DNA of 64,000 bases from Calliopum simillimum (lineage: Eukaryota; Arthropoda; Insecta; Diptera; Lauxaniidae). The stretch lies in NCBI GenBank assembly GCA_951812925.1, contig OX638372.1:89983058-90047057 (forward strand). Direction: 5' to 3'. This document shows positions 31,502 through 43,233 of this stretch, one piece after another. The notes under the pieces are model-generated. The model was given only the letters and a program-made list of their open reading frames with translations, was not told the origin of the DNA and ran no database searches. Position 1 is the first letter of the stretch, and each line of letters opens with the position of its first letter. Both the position numbers and the translations under genes were made by a program.

Positions 31502-32828
31502 CTGGCTATATACATATATATGTGGCTTTAATCGAAACAATTTATCCCATCTTTGAAAATATCTGACATAGGTAAATAAAATTTAGTGCATATACGTAGA
31601 ATACTTGAGTAAATAGCATTCAATAAAAATATGGGTGGTGCCACGCCCCCTCAACCCTATATTCGTCGTATCTCTGGAACTCAGGTGAATGAGATTTGGT
31701 ACATACGTAATTGGCACTGGAGAAAAAATGTTCAACTAAAAATGGGCAGAGCCACGCCCCCTCCATCTTAAAGAACCAAATTTGTCATATCTCTGAAACT
31801 ATTTGACATATATGTATAAGATTTGATTTCAGGTAAAGTGAAGCGAACTGGATATGGCACTGTAAAAATGTTAAACCAATTTAAGGTACTTAGTTGACAA
31901 AAAGCAGTACTTTTTTCTGCTCTTATTTTAGTCTCCTAACTATAGATACTAAGCAAAAAAAATTTGATCTGGATCAGAACATATTTGACCGTGCCCGCAG
32001 GCCTTTAAAGGTCGGAAAAACGCTATTTATATGAAAATAAGGAAACAATCAATCCTATCTTTGAAACTATTTCACGTAGGAGGATGAGATCTAGTACATA
32101 TATAAATAATGCTTGAATAAATAGTATCCATTAAAAAAATTGGCAGCGCCACGCCCCCTCCACCCAAAATTTGTCATATCTCTGAAAATATTTGACTTAG
32201 GTAAATGAGATTTGGTACATATCTAATCGGCACTGGGAAAAACATTTTCAACTAAAATGGGCGAGGCCACGCCCCCTCATTCCAAAAATAAAAAATTTGT
32301 CATATCTTTGAGACTATTTGACACAGGTGTTCGCATCACTTTATCTGAAATCAAATCTTATTCACCTGTGCCAAATAGTTTCAAAGATATGACAAATTTG
32401 ACTTTTTGAGAATGAGAAGGCGTGGCCCTGCCCATTTTTATTGAAAATTGTTTTCCCAGCGCCAATTAGATATATACCAAATCTCATTCACCTGAGTCAA
32501 ATAGTTCCAGAGATACGACAAATATAGAGTTGAGGGGGCGTGGCACCGCCCATATTTTTATTGAATGCTATTAACTCAAGTATTCTACGTATATACACCA
32601 AATTTTATTTATCTATGTCAAATATTTTCAAAGATGGGATAAATTGTTTCGATTAAAGCCACATATATATATAGCCAGACATATAAATAAATATATATCT
32701 CGATAAGAGAAGCAGGCACGATTTTCCGGTTTAATGATTTACAATCTGGGGACAATTAAAAACAACTCTACATAGAGTTTTCTGAGGTCCAAGTCAGCAA
32801 AACCTGCCGTTCCTTGAGGAGGCCCGTG
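31342..32828. mobile_element. large foldback with TAAT target duplication, copy B only
   Basis: The ends are cacgggccccctcaaggag and, reversed, cacgggcctcctcaaggaac. The arms run about 740 bases each to a centre near 32335. TAAT flanks both ends (31338-31341, 32829-32832), and the Gr-C copy keeps an uninterrupted equivalent site near 47177. Within the arms, gccacgccccctc...gtcatatctctgaaact repeats three times or more. A (TA)n run is at 31468-31495. There is no coding frame. Confidence 0.85.
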
Positions 32829-33745
32829 TAATGTTGCATCAGTTTGTGGCACATTTAAAAAAAAAATAGTTTCCGCTTTTAGCTTTTTTAGTGCTTTTTT
32901 GCTTAAGAAACGCATTTTTATAATTCATTTTACTAATTCAAAAATTTAAACGCCGTGTAAAACAGCTAGTTCTATCATAAATTCGATATTTACTTGAAAA
33001 TTTACAAACCTCAAGATTTAATCCTATGTATTTTATAACAAACAAATTTAAATTTAACAAAAAATATAACACTGTGCAACACAAAAATCTGAATTTCAAA
33101 TCGATAATTTTTTTGGACTGATTTATGGTCGCTGATTCCAAATCTGGCAACCGTATTTTCCTATCGCTTCTGAGATCCGTGTAATTCTTGATTTAAAGTC
33201 CAGAAAACAAGAAAACACTTTTTTTAGTCATGTGGCGTACATCCAGGAAGTTGTGTAGTTCACTTTTGTCAGTGGCATTGACTGGCCGTGATCTGTCCCT
33301 TTAAACCATAACTCAAACTTTCCAATTGGATCATTACTTTCTGAGTTAGTAAGTATATCTAAGACTTTCTCTCAATACTTTTAAATTTTATTTACAGTTT
33401 TGTACTTTAAAATTTTTTTCAATAATTTTTGGAGTTTGAAATATTTTTATTTTAACCGATGCCATACCCGTAGTTAAAATGTTTTAGGCAAAAAGAAACG
33501 AACTACACCACATTAAAAATTTGAAAGTAAAAAATATCTATTCGGAATGATAAGCTCATATTGTAAACGGAGTAAGGATCGGTTTCGAGGTACTTTTTAT
33601 TAATGTTTAAACAATATATTCTGGTAGCTGTAACAGGATGCTTGATAACTGAACTTAACTTAAAAATAATTAATTTAGTTTCAGCAATTCATATTATTTT
33701 AAATAAATATTTATTTCCATTTCATTATTACGATTGAAATTGTTC
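32829..33745. other. duplicated DNA upstream of Gr-B, no gene seen
   Basis: This matches 47180-48060 of copy C. I see no coding frame conserved between the two copies. Confidence 0.5.
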
Positions 33746-33880
33746 GAATTAAATCTCACCACTTTTGATTGTGTTACCTTCAGTTTGAGTTCTCAATGCC
33801 ATACTGAATGTTGCGATAAGTGCAGGTCCAATTGTGAACACGTGCTTTTGTTAACCAGAGTGGTGCACTTGGAAAAACCA
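33746..33880. other. Gr-linked conserved block, copy B
   Basis: It carries gaattaaatctcaccacttt, ttgtgttaccttcag and gataagtgcaggtcca, and lies 3.8 kb upstream of the Gr-B ATG. It is nearly identical to copy C and clearly related to copies A and D. A plus-strand frame is open here in B and C (CHTECCDKCRSNCEH), but its frame is not kept in A or D, so I do not call a gene. Confidence 0.55.
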
Positions 33881-35655
33881 CAAGAAAAATTTTTATTATT
33901 TAATATTTTTATACACAGCATGAATATTTCATATTTACTTTGTCTTTTGGCGATTTAAAAACAAGTTTTAAGCACCCCAAATTTTTTACAGGACTTTGTT
34001 CAGCATCATATTTGGACATGTTTTCAACAAAAAATTTTAAAATCCTTAAAGAACTTCGTTTTTTAATTCGATTTTTTATCGAATTTTTTAATATTGATTT
34101 TCACTAGCACACAAGCAAAAATAAAATTTCGGTTCTTTTATCAAACTTATTTATATTCAGAATCAAAGTTGCTCTACTGCTCTACGTATCATAAGAGGAA
34201 AAAAAAACACAAAAAACACCGTTTTCGCTATTTTTGAAGTTATACAGACAAAGTAAATCCTGACCGTAAAACCAGATATGACTCTAAAAAATTGTAATTT
34301 TAAATTCTGCACTGAATTGTAACTGTAGCTTTTTTCGTCTCTGAAATATCCTAATCTCAAAATTATACTGTTTTAGATTTTTTTTTTTTGATGATATGTA
34401 CAGAACGAACCAAATTTTTCTGGTCTTTTTTATAAATTGAATTATTTAGTACTATTCCCTATCTACAATATTAGTTATAGAGTGATCATGTAAGATTTTT
34501 CCTTACAGAGATATGAACATTTTAAGATGACATCATAAAATTGAAACACAAAATAAGGAACACAAACAATAAATTAAAAAAGTAGTGAGGATATTCCGTA
34601 AAACGTGTAAACGCCTCGAAAACTTCGTAAACTAGTAATAGTTGTCAAAATCAATACGAACTTTGACAGCTTTACTTGTTTACGAGGTTTTCGTGGCTCT
34701 TATAATATTTGAGGAATAACCTAAGTGTGTTTGAATTTCAACACGTTTTCTGAAAATAATCATAACTTTGTAAGAAAAAATCGCAGATGAATTCAGCAAA
34801 CTATCCAAATTAAATAAACCATTTGAATTATTCGAACGATTTGAATTCTTCAATTATTCAAACCGTCCGATTAAATCGTATCATCTGAATTACGCGAACC
34901 ATTCCAAAAAACATACAAGTGGAACCATGGTTTTTATGAAATTGTTCTCCTTTATATAAATTTTTATTTGATTCAATGTTTGATTGATTGGCATGACAAG
35001 CAATATGAAAACACTTTACAAATAAATTATGTCAAAAATGTCGATTAAATTGAAATCAAAAGCAGTTAAAACAATAAGAATGGTTGGCGCATACAAGAGG
35101 CAGCTGTTCAAAGTGTAGTATGGTTTTAATGTCTCCAAACAAAATGGCTGCGACTTAATGAAAAGAATGGGATTCTTCTGATTTACATGAATATGCAGCG
35201 AATGGAACCGAGACGCAACTAGGACTTATTACGTAAATACTTTCATAAATATAATCATGAAACTTGCTGTTGTACGAGTACTTCGCTGGCTTTGTTTTTT
35301 ATAATACAATAAAAACATTTTTTATTTTGAGCCAAAAACTTTATTTTTTTGTGCAATATCGATTACTTCACAAATAGTAGGGGAGTCGACGATGCTAATT
35401 GTGGATTTACTCGACCGTCGTGGTAACCTTTCAAGAATATATGATAAAAGAAAATAATTTTTTCCATTTCACTGGTGGGGGAGCGACTAAACTGCAGTAT
35501 TTTTAAGCTTGTATCGGATGTGCAAGCCACTCTTGTCCAAATTCACCTAGTACAGTGAACAAATGTGCGGACCTTTTTCTGTAACATACCTTTAGGACAA
35601 CTCGCTGCGATTTCGGAAAAAAGAGTTATTGACCAAACTAAAAAAAAAAGTATTC
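33881..35655. other. duplicated and unique intergenic DNA, no gene seen
   Basis: Up to 35170 this repeats in copy C (48695-50010). It includes a small inverted pair around taaacgcctcgaaaacttcg / tttacgaggttttcg at 34600-34700 and gaaccattcgaattat-like units at 34810-34910. From 35170 to 35655 nothing is recognised. Confidence 0.45.
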
Positions 35656-36667
35656 AGGGTTGGGCCATTGTAGTCATGGTTGGGCCACCACCAAATATCG
35701 ATGAAATATGTACTAAAATTGTGTGTAATGAATATGTGTGAAACTTTTTATTGTTTTTTATTCGATTATACAAAATTCCGATGAGAAATCTCCATAATAA
35801 CATTAATCTGAATCGCAATTTGGGCATACATAGTAACTTTTTGTGACACTTCAAGTGCACATCTCGCTTGCATTCAATGCACGCGATTGAATCATTTCGA
35901 TTCAGACTTTTTTAGGCATTTTCGAAGCATCGCGCATCTGCTGCTATTTACGTAACTCTTCGCGGTTCTCTGGGGAGGCTAAGAACGTGCGCCCCCGATT
36001 AGATTTCTTTGTTGGCGCGGCCGCTTGCAGAGGCCCGATCAATGACAAAATCGTAGAAAGGGTGGACTCATGAGACGAAGAAGTCGAACTCCGAGAAGAA
36101 GTCGATAGTTCCTCGTACGTTTCATTCGTTGCTTTCTCGTGCTTGCCCATAGAACTCGCTACTTTTCCGTTCGTGTCAACTCTGGGGGTATCCAAAACGG
36201 TAATGTTAATGTTCTGTGTTCCAAAAAACCGATTCAGTGATGTTATTTTACTGATTCTAAATAAAAATTGAAGTGGCCCAACCCTGACTACACGAGTGGC
36301 CCAACCCTGACGACAAGCGTGTTTTTCGACAGCTCAATACTACATGTGAACAGGTTAGGGAATCGAATTTTCCCTTTGGGATCTTGATAATGGTTCACCC
36401 CTTAATGGATATATATACTTACTTTTTCGGTAGCATTGTTCTTTTCCAAGTTTCGAGTCATTTTTCACTGCTATTACAAAATTTTTTGAACTATCGAAAA
36501 CTACACCAAGGCACAAACATTTTTAATGACAATCCTGGTGACAAGTAATGCTTAAAAAAGTTTTCTGGTATCGAGAACAATGATTCGACGCTATAACACA
36601 GATGGCAGCACGTGTAATATGCGGGCAATAGTAGTGGCCCAACCCTGACAGCGGCCCAACCCTGACG
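35656..36667 (-). mobile_element. pogo-like transposon relic with ggcccaaccctga repeats
   Basis: Both ends carry cagggttgggccac-type repeats, and at least six copies of ggcccaaccctg lie at 35656-35695, 36272-36312 and 36633-36665. On the minus strand, frames about 36195-35944 and 35940-35800 give a Ser-rich stretch, then ESTLSTILSLIGPLQAAA, then, after a frame change, ACIECKRDVHLKCHKKLLC. This is the zinc-binding tail seen on insect pogo-like transposases. The catalytic domain is absent, so it is a deletion derivative. Confidence 0.55.
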
Positions 36668-36674
36668 ACATTCC

Positions 36675-36985
36675 TCCAAATCGATCTTTGCAAATATATG
36701 ACTTAAAGTTCAATTAAAAATTAAATTCCTTATTAAAAAATTTCTTATGTTAAAAATTCACTGAAATATGGCCACTCGAACATGGAAATTTCGTTCATGC
36801 GGTCGGAAGGACTGTTTTTACTCAAAACTAAGACGTCTGTCGAAAAAAGTGTCCAAGCAAAAAATACTTAGAATTATCCGAACAAAACGTTTGATTTTTT
36901 TCAGAATTGTTGGGGAGTTTTATAATTTTCCAAAAATTGGCAAAAAAAAAAAAATAAAATTTAAAAACTCCAAAAAATTCTGAGG
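36675..36985. repeat. solo foldback arm plus FB-1 relic
   Basis: 36675-36735 matches the right arm of the element at 23850-24295 (aaatcgatctttgcaaatat). 36768-36985 matches the FB-1 core (ggactgtttttactcaaaac, aaaaaatacttagaattatc) followed by its T/A-rich centre. Confidence 0.55.
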
Positions 36986-36989
36986 CTAA

Positions 36990-38775
36990 AGTCAAGCGTT
37001 GCTCCCAGAACCCAATTTGGTTTAAACCAAGCTTTTCTTGTTAAAATTACAATTCTTACAAAAAATGTTTAATCAAAAAGTGTCGCTCGGACCTAGTTTT
37101 GGAGATATGGTCATCGGAAGATCGGGATATAGCTTTTATAAAAACCGATAAAAGTTCTGAATCCCTTGATGGATTTCAAAAATATTGATGTTATATGAAA
37201 GATATTTTAACTGGCTACAAAATTTTAAAACCAAGCTATGGTTTTTAAGATATCGTGATTTTGTGAAAATTTTGACCAGTTTTTTAAAAAAAAAACTATT
37301 ATAAATTAAAAAAATACCATAATAACCTATAGCTGTAGTAACAAAATATGAAAGCCTTATCTATTTTCCTTCAAAAAGTATTCCATTTAAAGCTGAATTT
37401 GCATCATTAGGGCATTTTTTATAGAAAAACAAAAATTAAACTAAAGAAATTTTTATGAAATTTAGCAAATATTACAACAACAACAACACCACTAACAAAA
37501 ACAACATCCATCCTGTTGGGAGGCCTGGAATAACAACCTTCACGACAATATATGGCCTGGCATTCGAGTCGTTACAATAGCAACAACGACACCACCACTA
37601 ACAAATACAATGACACCACTATCCACAACAACAACATCAACAGCACCACTAACAACAACAACAACACTAACAAAACATCAACACTACTAACAACACTAAC
37701 AAAACTACTACTAACAACAACAACAACATCGCTATCAACAACAACACTAACAAAACAACAACACTACTAACAACACTAACAAAACAACAAAACTACTACT
37801 AACAACAACAACAACAACAACATCACTATCAACAACACCACTATCAACCACAACAAAATGAAATTTTTTTTTCAAAAACGTGAGGTTTACTACTACTTTT
37901 TATTACAAAAGAGAAAAATTGTTATTCAAAATTTCGCGCGAAATTTTTATAACAATTTTACGCCTGCGGCGCTTTCTTTTTTGGAAATTTTTGCAAATCA
38001 TTCAGTCAGGTTATATAACTGATTACAAAAATAAGGTCTTAACCCCTAACGGTGAACCGCACAAATACGATTGAGGGTCTGTGGCGATATGTCAAAAACG
38101 CTTTGCATGCATTTAACAGAAGAAAATGATTTTACGAAGGATATATTGCAGAATTCATGTTCCTTAAAAAGTGAAAAGCAGAGGGGATTGAGCCAATGGC
38201 CAATGAGGGAGAGTTGCATAAAGTCGTTTCCTATGAAGCATAGGATGATGATGATAATGTTGTAGATGAAGACATCTTATAAAATAAAATACAAATTTTA
38301 ATTCTTCTAATTTTTTTTTTTTTTTTTTTTGAAAAACCTTACAAATATAGGAAATCAGATACAAATGGCATAGTTAATAAAAGAAAATAGATTGGCCTTT
38401 CATATTTTGTTACTAAAATTATGGATTAATGAGACGTTTTTTGGAAAAAATAGTGTTTTTTTAAAAAAACCTGGTCAAAATTATCTTAAAATCGCCATGT
38501 ATCGAAACCGAAAACTCGGATTTAAGGCTTTTGTACACCAATTTGGTAGCTAGTTATAAAACCTTTCATATGACACCAAATTTTTTAATATCCATCAAGG
38601 GACTCAGAACTAATACTTGTTTTTATAAAAGCTATATCCTTATCTTCCGATTGCTATATCTCCGAAACCAGATCTGAGCGACACTTTTTGATTTTGCTGT
38701 TGCTGTTGTAATTAATTTCCTAAGCCATATTTTGGCAAAAAAAAAAATTTAGCTTTGGGAGCAACGCTTGACTTG
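36990..38775 (+). mobile_element. foldback with Merlin-type transposase remnant
   Basis: The arms begin gtcaagcgttgctccca and end with the reverse, tgggagcaacgcttgac. Inside each arm is the ctcggacctagtt...gatatggtcatcggaag sequence shared with FB-2. The long spacer holds an aac/aca-rich run (37470-37860). At about 38000-38173 the plus strand reads SGYITDYKNKVLTPNGEPH, then after a one-base shift TNTIEGLWRYVKNALHAFNR and GYIAEFMFLKK. That is the C-terminal text of ISXO2/Merlin-type DDE transposases. This is the only coding hint for the origin of the FB-2-type arms. Confidence 0.6.
37470..37860 (+). repeat. aac/acc/act trinucleotide-rich tract
   Basis: About 390 bases are made almost entirely of imperfect aac, aca, act and acc triplets. 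The 72-codon Asn/Thr frame here is a by-product of the repeat, not a gene. Confidence 0.9.
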
Positions 38776-39737
38776 TTCCAATTCTGATAAAAATTCACAC
38801 GTATTCATTACCCCTCTCTCCGATTTCCACCCTCTAATTCAATAGCACCAACGGTTTTTCCCATTTACCGATTTCTATAATAAAAACCCGTAAACGTCTT
38901 AGTTCTTTTTTGGCATGTTTTTTAGGACCTTATCAATAGACTATTGTGATCATAGCAGTCCTGGTCTTTGTTTTTGTTTAGATGTTAAGTCTTGGGCATT
39001 GGATATTTGTCTCCATCAAGGTTTTAGTGTCGGAACTTAGAAATAAAAAAATACTAAAAAAATGTTAAAGGGTTCTGAGCTTAGAAAATTTCAGATCCGC
39101 ATTTTTCAAATCAGTTGTGTTTTTAAGGAGTCAAATTCCATATTGAGAGATGATTGTAATGATTAGCAAAATCTAGTACCATTTGTTAAAATACAGGGTG
39201 TTGAAGTTGGCGTTTTTAGTCATTCGTGGAAAGGGTGTTTTTTTCAAAAATTATAGCTTCCACCAAAGATTATAAATTGATATATAACTGGTTCAATTCA
39301 TTTTTAAGTATGCTTTTTACAAAAAAATATTACTTGGTAAAAAAATTTTTATTCACTTTAACTTCCAAATTGCAATGTGATTCTTTGTCGAACGGCAACA
39401 CTGTCCACCCGCATGATCTGTAACTACTCATTACAGTCTGTTGTCTAAACTTTGAATAAGTATGTGTATACTTTTTTAACCCTAACGAGTGTTGCCGTCT
39501 GGCAAACCCTTATGTAGAATAAACGGCTGACAATTGCTGAATGTAAATTTTCAACTTGACACTTCAGAAAGTCTAAAGTTCAAGTTGATAATATGATCAC
39601 TCGTTCGATTATACCGACAGCGCAAACAACTGCAGCATTTGAGAGTATTCATTTTTATTACTAATTTATAACATTAGAAAGTCTAAAAGTTCAATAAAAG
39701 TAAATTTAAAGTAAAATTAAATATTTCGGGCTTATAA
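38776..39737. other. intergenic, possible 3' UTR of the fragment to the right
   Basis: No coding frame is seen. On the minus strand an aataaa lies at about 39655, 85 bases after the stop of the coding fragment at 39738, so part of this may be its 3' UTR. Confidence 0.35.
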
Positions 39738-39965
39738 TTATTCCTGGGAATTTTGCTGTTTTAAGCAGTCTATCGCTTCCCTTTGAAGCATCGCCTTCGC
39801 CTGCATTACTAACTCCTGACCATCATCGTGCATGCCCATCATGCTAGAAGTTGACTGACGCAGCAGTAGTCGCAGCAACGTTCCATCAGAAGGTAACCCT
39901 TTGAAATTTAAAAACTTGTCATAGCGAAAGCTATAAATTTTTGTCCCCGACCAAACAATACGTTA
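39738..39965 (-). pseudogene. unidentified host-like coding fragment (last ~75 codons)
   Basis: A minus-strand frame has mixed, non-repetitive composition unlike its surroundings. It includes IVWSGTKIYSFRYDKFLNF, then GLPSDGTLLRLLLRQSTSSM, then ELVMQAKAMLQREAIDCLKQ, ending NSQE and TAA at 39738-39740. An aataaa follows about 85 bases later. It looks like the C-terminus of a conserved soluble protein, as a terminal exon or a retrocopy fragment. Upstream the frame runs into a T-rich tract and an FB-1-type repeat, with no clear AG acceptor or ATG. I do not recognise the family, and pseudogene status is inferred. Confidence 0.4.
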
Positions 39966-39974
39966 AAATTTTTT

Positions 39975-40215
39975 TTAAAAAAACCCCCCTAAAATTTTTT
40001 TTAGAAGTACTTGAAATTAAAGCACAATTAATTAGCTTTAAAATGATGTATCACTCAAGATGGGATTCGGTCGCTAGATGAGAATTTTTGGCTTTTGAAC
40101 GCCCACGGCAGGAAAAACTCTGTTTACTCAAGAAGAAGGCATCTTAGGAAAAAATTTTACTAGGCAAAAAATGCTTAGAATCGTCCAAGAAATACGTGTG
40201 CATTTTTTTTATTGT
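39975..40215. repeat. FB-1 family relic
   Basis: Shares with 54700-54960 the run ttagaagtacttgaaattaa...agctttaaaatgatgtat, then gatgggattcggtcgctaga, tttgaacgcc and ctcaagaagaaggcatctta. Only one arm is present. Confidence 0.65.
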
Positions 40216-41394
40216 TCTTGCGCACCGGATCTACCATATTGCCAAATTTGAGCGAAATCGGGTACAAAAAAATTTTCAGCTGGTTTTTTCGGGAAAATGT
40301 GTAGAATGATTCTAAAATGAAACATATATAGCACTTTTTTCAAAGTGAACTGAACTTTTTCAAACCAGGGCCGAAAAACCATTTTTTAGCTCGGGACTCT
40401 GTACTAAAACCAAAAAAAAATTTGACTAAATTGGATACAAAAAATTAGTATGCAAAAAGTTTTCTGCTTAATTGTAGATTAAAAAACTGTAAGCTGGAAA
40501 ATTCTATCTAATATCGTTTATGAGATATTGCATTTTTACTTAATTTTTTGACTTGCTATTCAAAAATTAAATTTTTGCGTACTAAAAAAATAATGATCAA
40601 TATATAGAAACTAAAATAGTCAGTTCTAATGTATTTTTTGATGTTTATTCCGAATCTGGCCTTGAAATCGCTCTATCATTTCTGAGTTTTGAGATATTTT
40701 AACCTGAAATTTTGGCATGTACGGTTTTTTCACCACTTTTGAGGTTATATGACAGGACTTGGTAATTGTTCATCATAAAACTCGATAGGGTTTTTAAAAT
40801 TTCTATTCTTTTTCTTTAAAACTCACTTTGATCTATATCGATATCTTTATTTTTCTCTGAAATATCATATCCTATAAAAGTTAAAAAAATGCACGAAAGA
40901 CGCCATTGGCAACATTGGTTGATTTATAAATAAAAAGTTGTTAAAAATGATTATGGTAAATTACAAGTGACAGAAATTACTTTTTACAGAAACATTCTCC
41001 ATTCTTAAACATCAATCAATCAATTTATCAATTTGTTGATAAAGATTATGGATAATGGCATCATTGATGCGAGATGATTGAAACGTGATCCTTTTAATGT
41101 CATAGTGTTACAAACAAGCCACCAGCCGCAAGTTAAATTCAGCAAGATGATTTTTGCAGCATGGGGAACAGCAAAATTTTACTTTTTTGCAACTATCTCA
41201 GGTTTAAAAAACTTAATAATAATATATGGCTATGAATAATTGCTAATAACTTACTAACAACATTTATTAACTCATTTTATAAAGATGTAGTGTTCATTAT
41301 TTGTTTTTTACCTATAATTATCGTTATTCAAAAATAACGTGGTAAAGATGTAAAAGTTAATAATTTCGATACTATAGAGATACTATAGAGGCAT
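40216..41394. other. intergenic, no gene seen
   Basis: AT-rich with old dispersed-repeat motifs (tttgaggttatatgacag). No coding frame is supported. Confidence 0.4.
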
Positions 41395-42580
41395 CACCTT
41401 GCTCTCAGTACCATCAAAAGTACTGACGAAAGTGCTTCTGAGCAGGGTAAGCGAAAAACTTGATTCGGCCATTCAAAAGCAGCAAGCAGGATTCCGGCGA
41501 AACAGATCATGCGTGGATCAAATCAACACCCTCAGAATAATTGTTAAACAATCATGCGAGTTGCGTGCTGCACTTCAACTTGTCTTCATTGACTATAGCA
41601 CTGCCTTCGACAGTGTTTCCCGAGAAAACATCTGGGTGTCACTGAAACGAAGAGGTATTGCCGCAAAGGCCATAAACTTAGTACGTGCACAATATGAAGG
41701 CTTTAAATGCAGTGTGTTACACAACGGGTTGTTGTCACCGACATTCACCACTAATTCAGCCGTATGGAATGGGTGTTTACTATCACCATCTCTCTTCATT
41801 ATCGTTCTTGACGATATTCTAAATAATGCTCTTAATAAGGCCAAAAGGGGTATCCAATGGAACTTTACTGAACATCTGGAAGACCTCGACTACGCTGACG
41901 ACATCTGCCTCTTATCGTCCAAACATTCAGATATGCAAAACAAAATTGAAGACTGGAATCACAAAAGGCCGGCCTGAAAATCAACGTATCCAAGACTAAA
42001 AGCATGAAGCTAAAGGCAAACCGGAATGACATCACATTTAGAGCTGGCAGTGATGACATCGAAAACGTCGAAAGCTTCACGTATTTATGCAGCATTATCT
42101 CCATGGATGGTGGAGCAAAAGAGGATATCAACTCAAGAATAGCAAAAGCAAAAGGCGCGTTTGCTCAACTGAACAAAATATGGTCTTCATCCGTTATATC
42201 CACCAAAACGAGAGTACGCATTTTTGATTCGAATGTGAAATCGGTTTTGTTATATGGGTGCAAAACATGGCTTATTACAGAACAACTAACGAACAAGCTG
42301 CAAGTATTCGTCAACAAATGCTTAAGGCGTATACTAAAGGTTTGGTGGCCTCGCACTATAGCAAACGAGATCGCGCAAATGGGGATGGATTGGTCACACT
42401 CTCCGGAAACCACACAGCGAAGTTTGTCGCCAGGCCCTTGAGTGGAATCCATAAGGCAGTAGAGGACCTGGTAGACCCAAAACCAACTGGAAAAGGTCGT
42501 TGGAAAAGGAAATCCAAGAATCGGGAAAATCGTGACAAATGGAGAGATTTCATATTGGCCCTATGCTCCTCCTAGGAGTT
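41395..42580 (+). mobile_element. RTE-like non-LTR retrotransposon fragment
   Basis: The first frame (41399-41977) is reverse transcriptase: QQAGFRRNRSCVDQINTLRI, FIDYSTAFDSVSRE, and the catalytic YADD in DLDYADDICLL. After a one-base shift near 41965, the frame 42004-42345 continues with ENVESFTYLCSIISMDGG and YGCKTWLI...NKCLRRILKVWWP, the post-RT region of RTE-type elements. Further shifts lead to a Lys/Arg-rich tail with KWRDFILALCSS. It ends next to an acat repeat. The 5' half is missing. At least two frameshifts make it inactive. Confidence 0.75.
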
Positions 42581-42589
42581 AAAGGAGAA

Positions 42590-42612
42590 TACATACATAC
42601 ATACATACATTT
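42590..42612 (+). repeat. (ACAT)n microsatellite at the RTE-like 3' end
   Basis: Five copies of acat/cata directly after the coding tail; short tandem repeats are usual 3' ends of RTE-type elements. Confidence 0.85.
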
Positions 42613-43233
42613 ATTAAGTAGAAAATATAGATCATAGTTATAGTTAAAGTCATCGATTTAACACAAGAATGTGGTATTTTTGTTTTTTTCATATACAGTG
42701 GGAAAAAAATCTTCAAAAATCGATTAAAAAAAAAATGTGACTGACGTGCTGGAGAAAAACCACGAGATACGGGTATTTTTTTTTAACGTCTACTTTTCTC
42801 ATGTGTTTTTTTTTGTGTCGAACGGTGTAGTATATCAGCGTCTTATTAGTTTTTATGCCCATTTGAATTTTTGATTTAATCTATTGTTTCTACTTACGTT
42901 TGTGCAAACATTCTTATAAGGCGAATCATTCCAAGTATCAATGCAACCATTTCTATATTTTATTGATGGGTATGACACGCATTTCAACGTTGTTGAAACA
43001 CGTGAATGGTCAATTAACGCAAAAATACTGATTAAAATGCATCCAAAAGCTATCAAAAAATTTTATTAAAACATTAATGGTGGACATTTTAGAGGTAGCT
43101 GTTGAAAGCTCTTTTCAATAAAAACATTTTAATTTCTTAGGTTATCGTATCAACTTGCTTGACTTCCATTTCTACTCGTATATCGAAATGCATTGATTCT
43201 TCAAGTGTTCAAAAAATTTTAAAGTTGACATCA

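Larger units (their letters stand above)
26145..35170. repeat. segmental duplication, copy B (holds Gr-B)
   Basis: Sequence from cgaatcattccaagtat (26145) to tgggattcttctga (35170) matches 42915-50010 in the same order and orientation, including gene, introns and upstream DNA. Copy B has extra insertions (mariner 26692-27435, foldbacks 27643-28493 and 31342-32828). It lacks those of copy C (mini-me 45533-46337, non-LTR tail about 48060-48515). Confidence 0.85.

Noticed and set aside
33734..33958. Cys-rich 74-codon plus-strand gene in copies B and C
   Set aside because: The two copies are recent duplicates, so conservation is expected. In Gr-A and Gr-D the same block does not keep the frame.
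37552..37770. Asn/Thr-rich 72-codon protein
   Set aside because: It is a translation of an aac/acc/act repeat tract in a foldback spacer.
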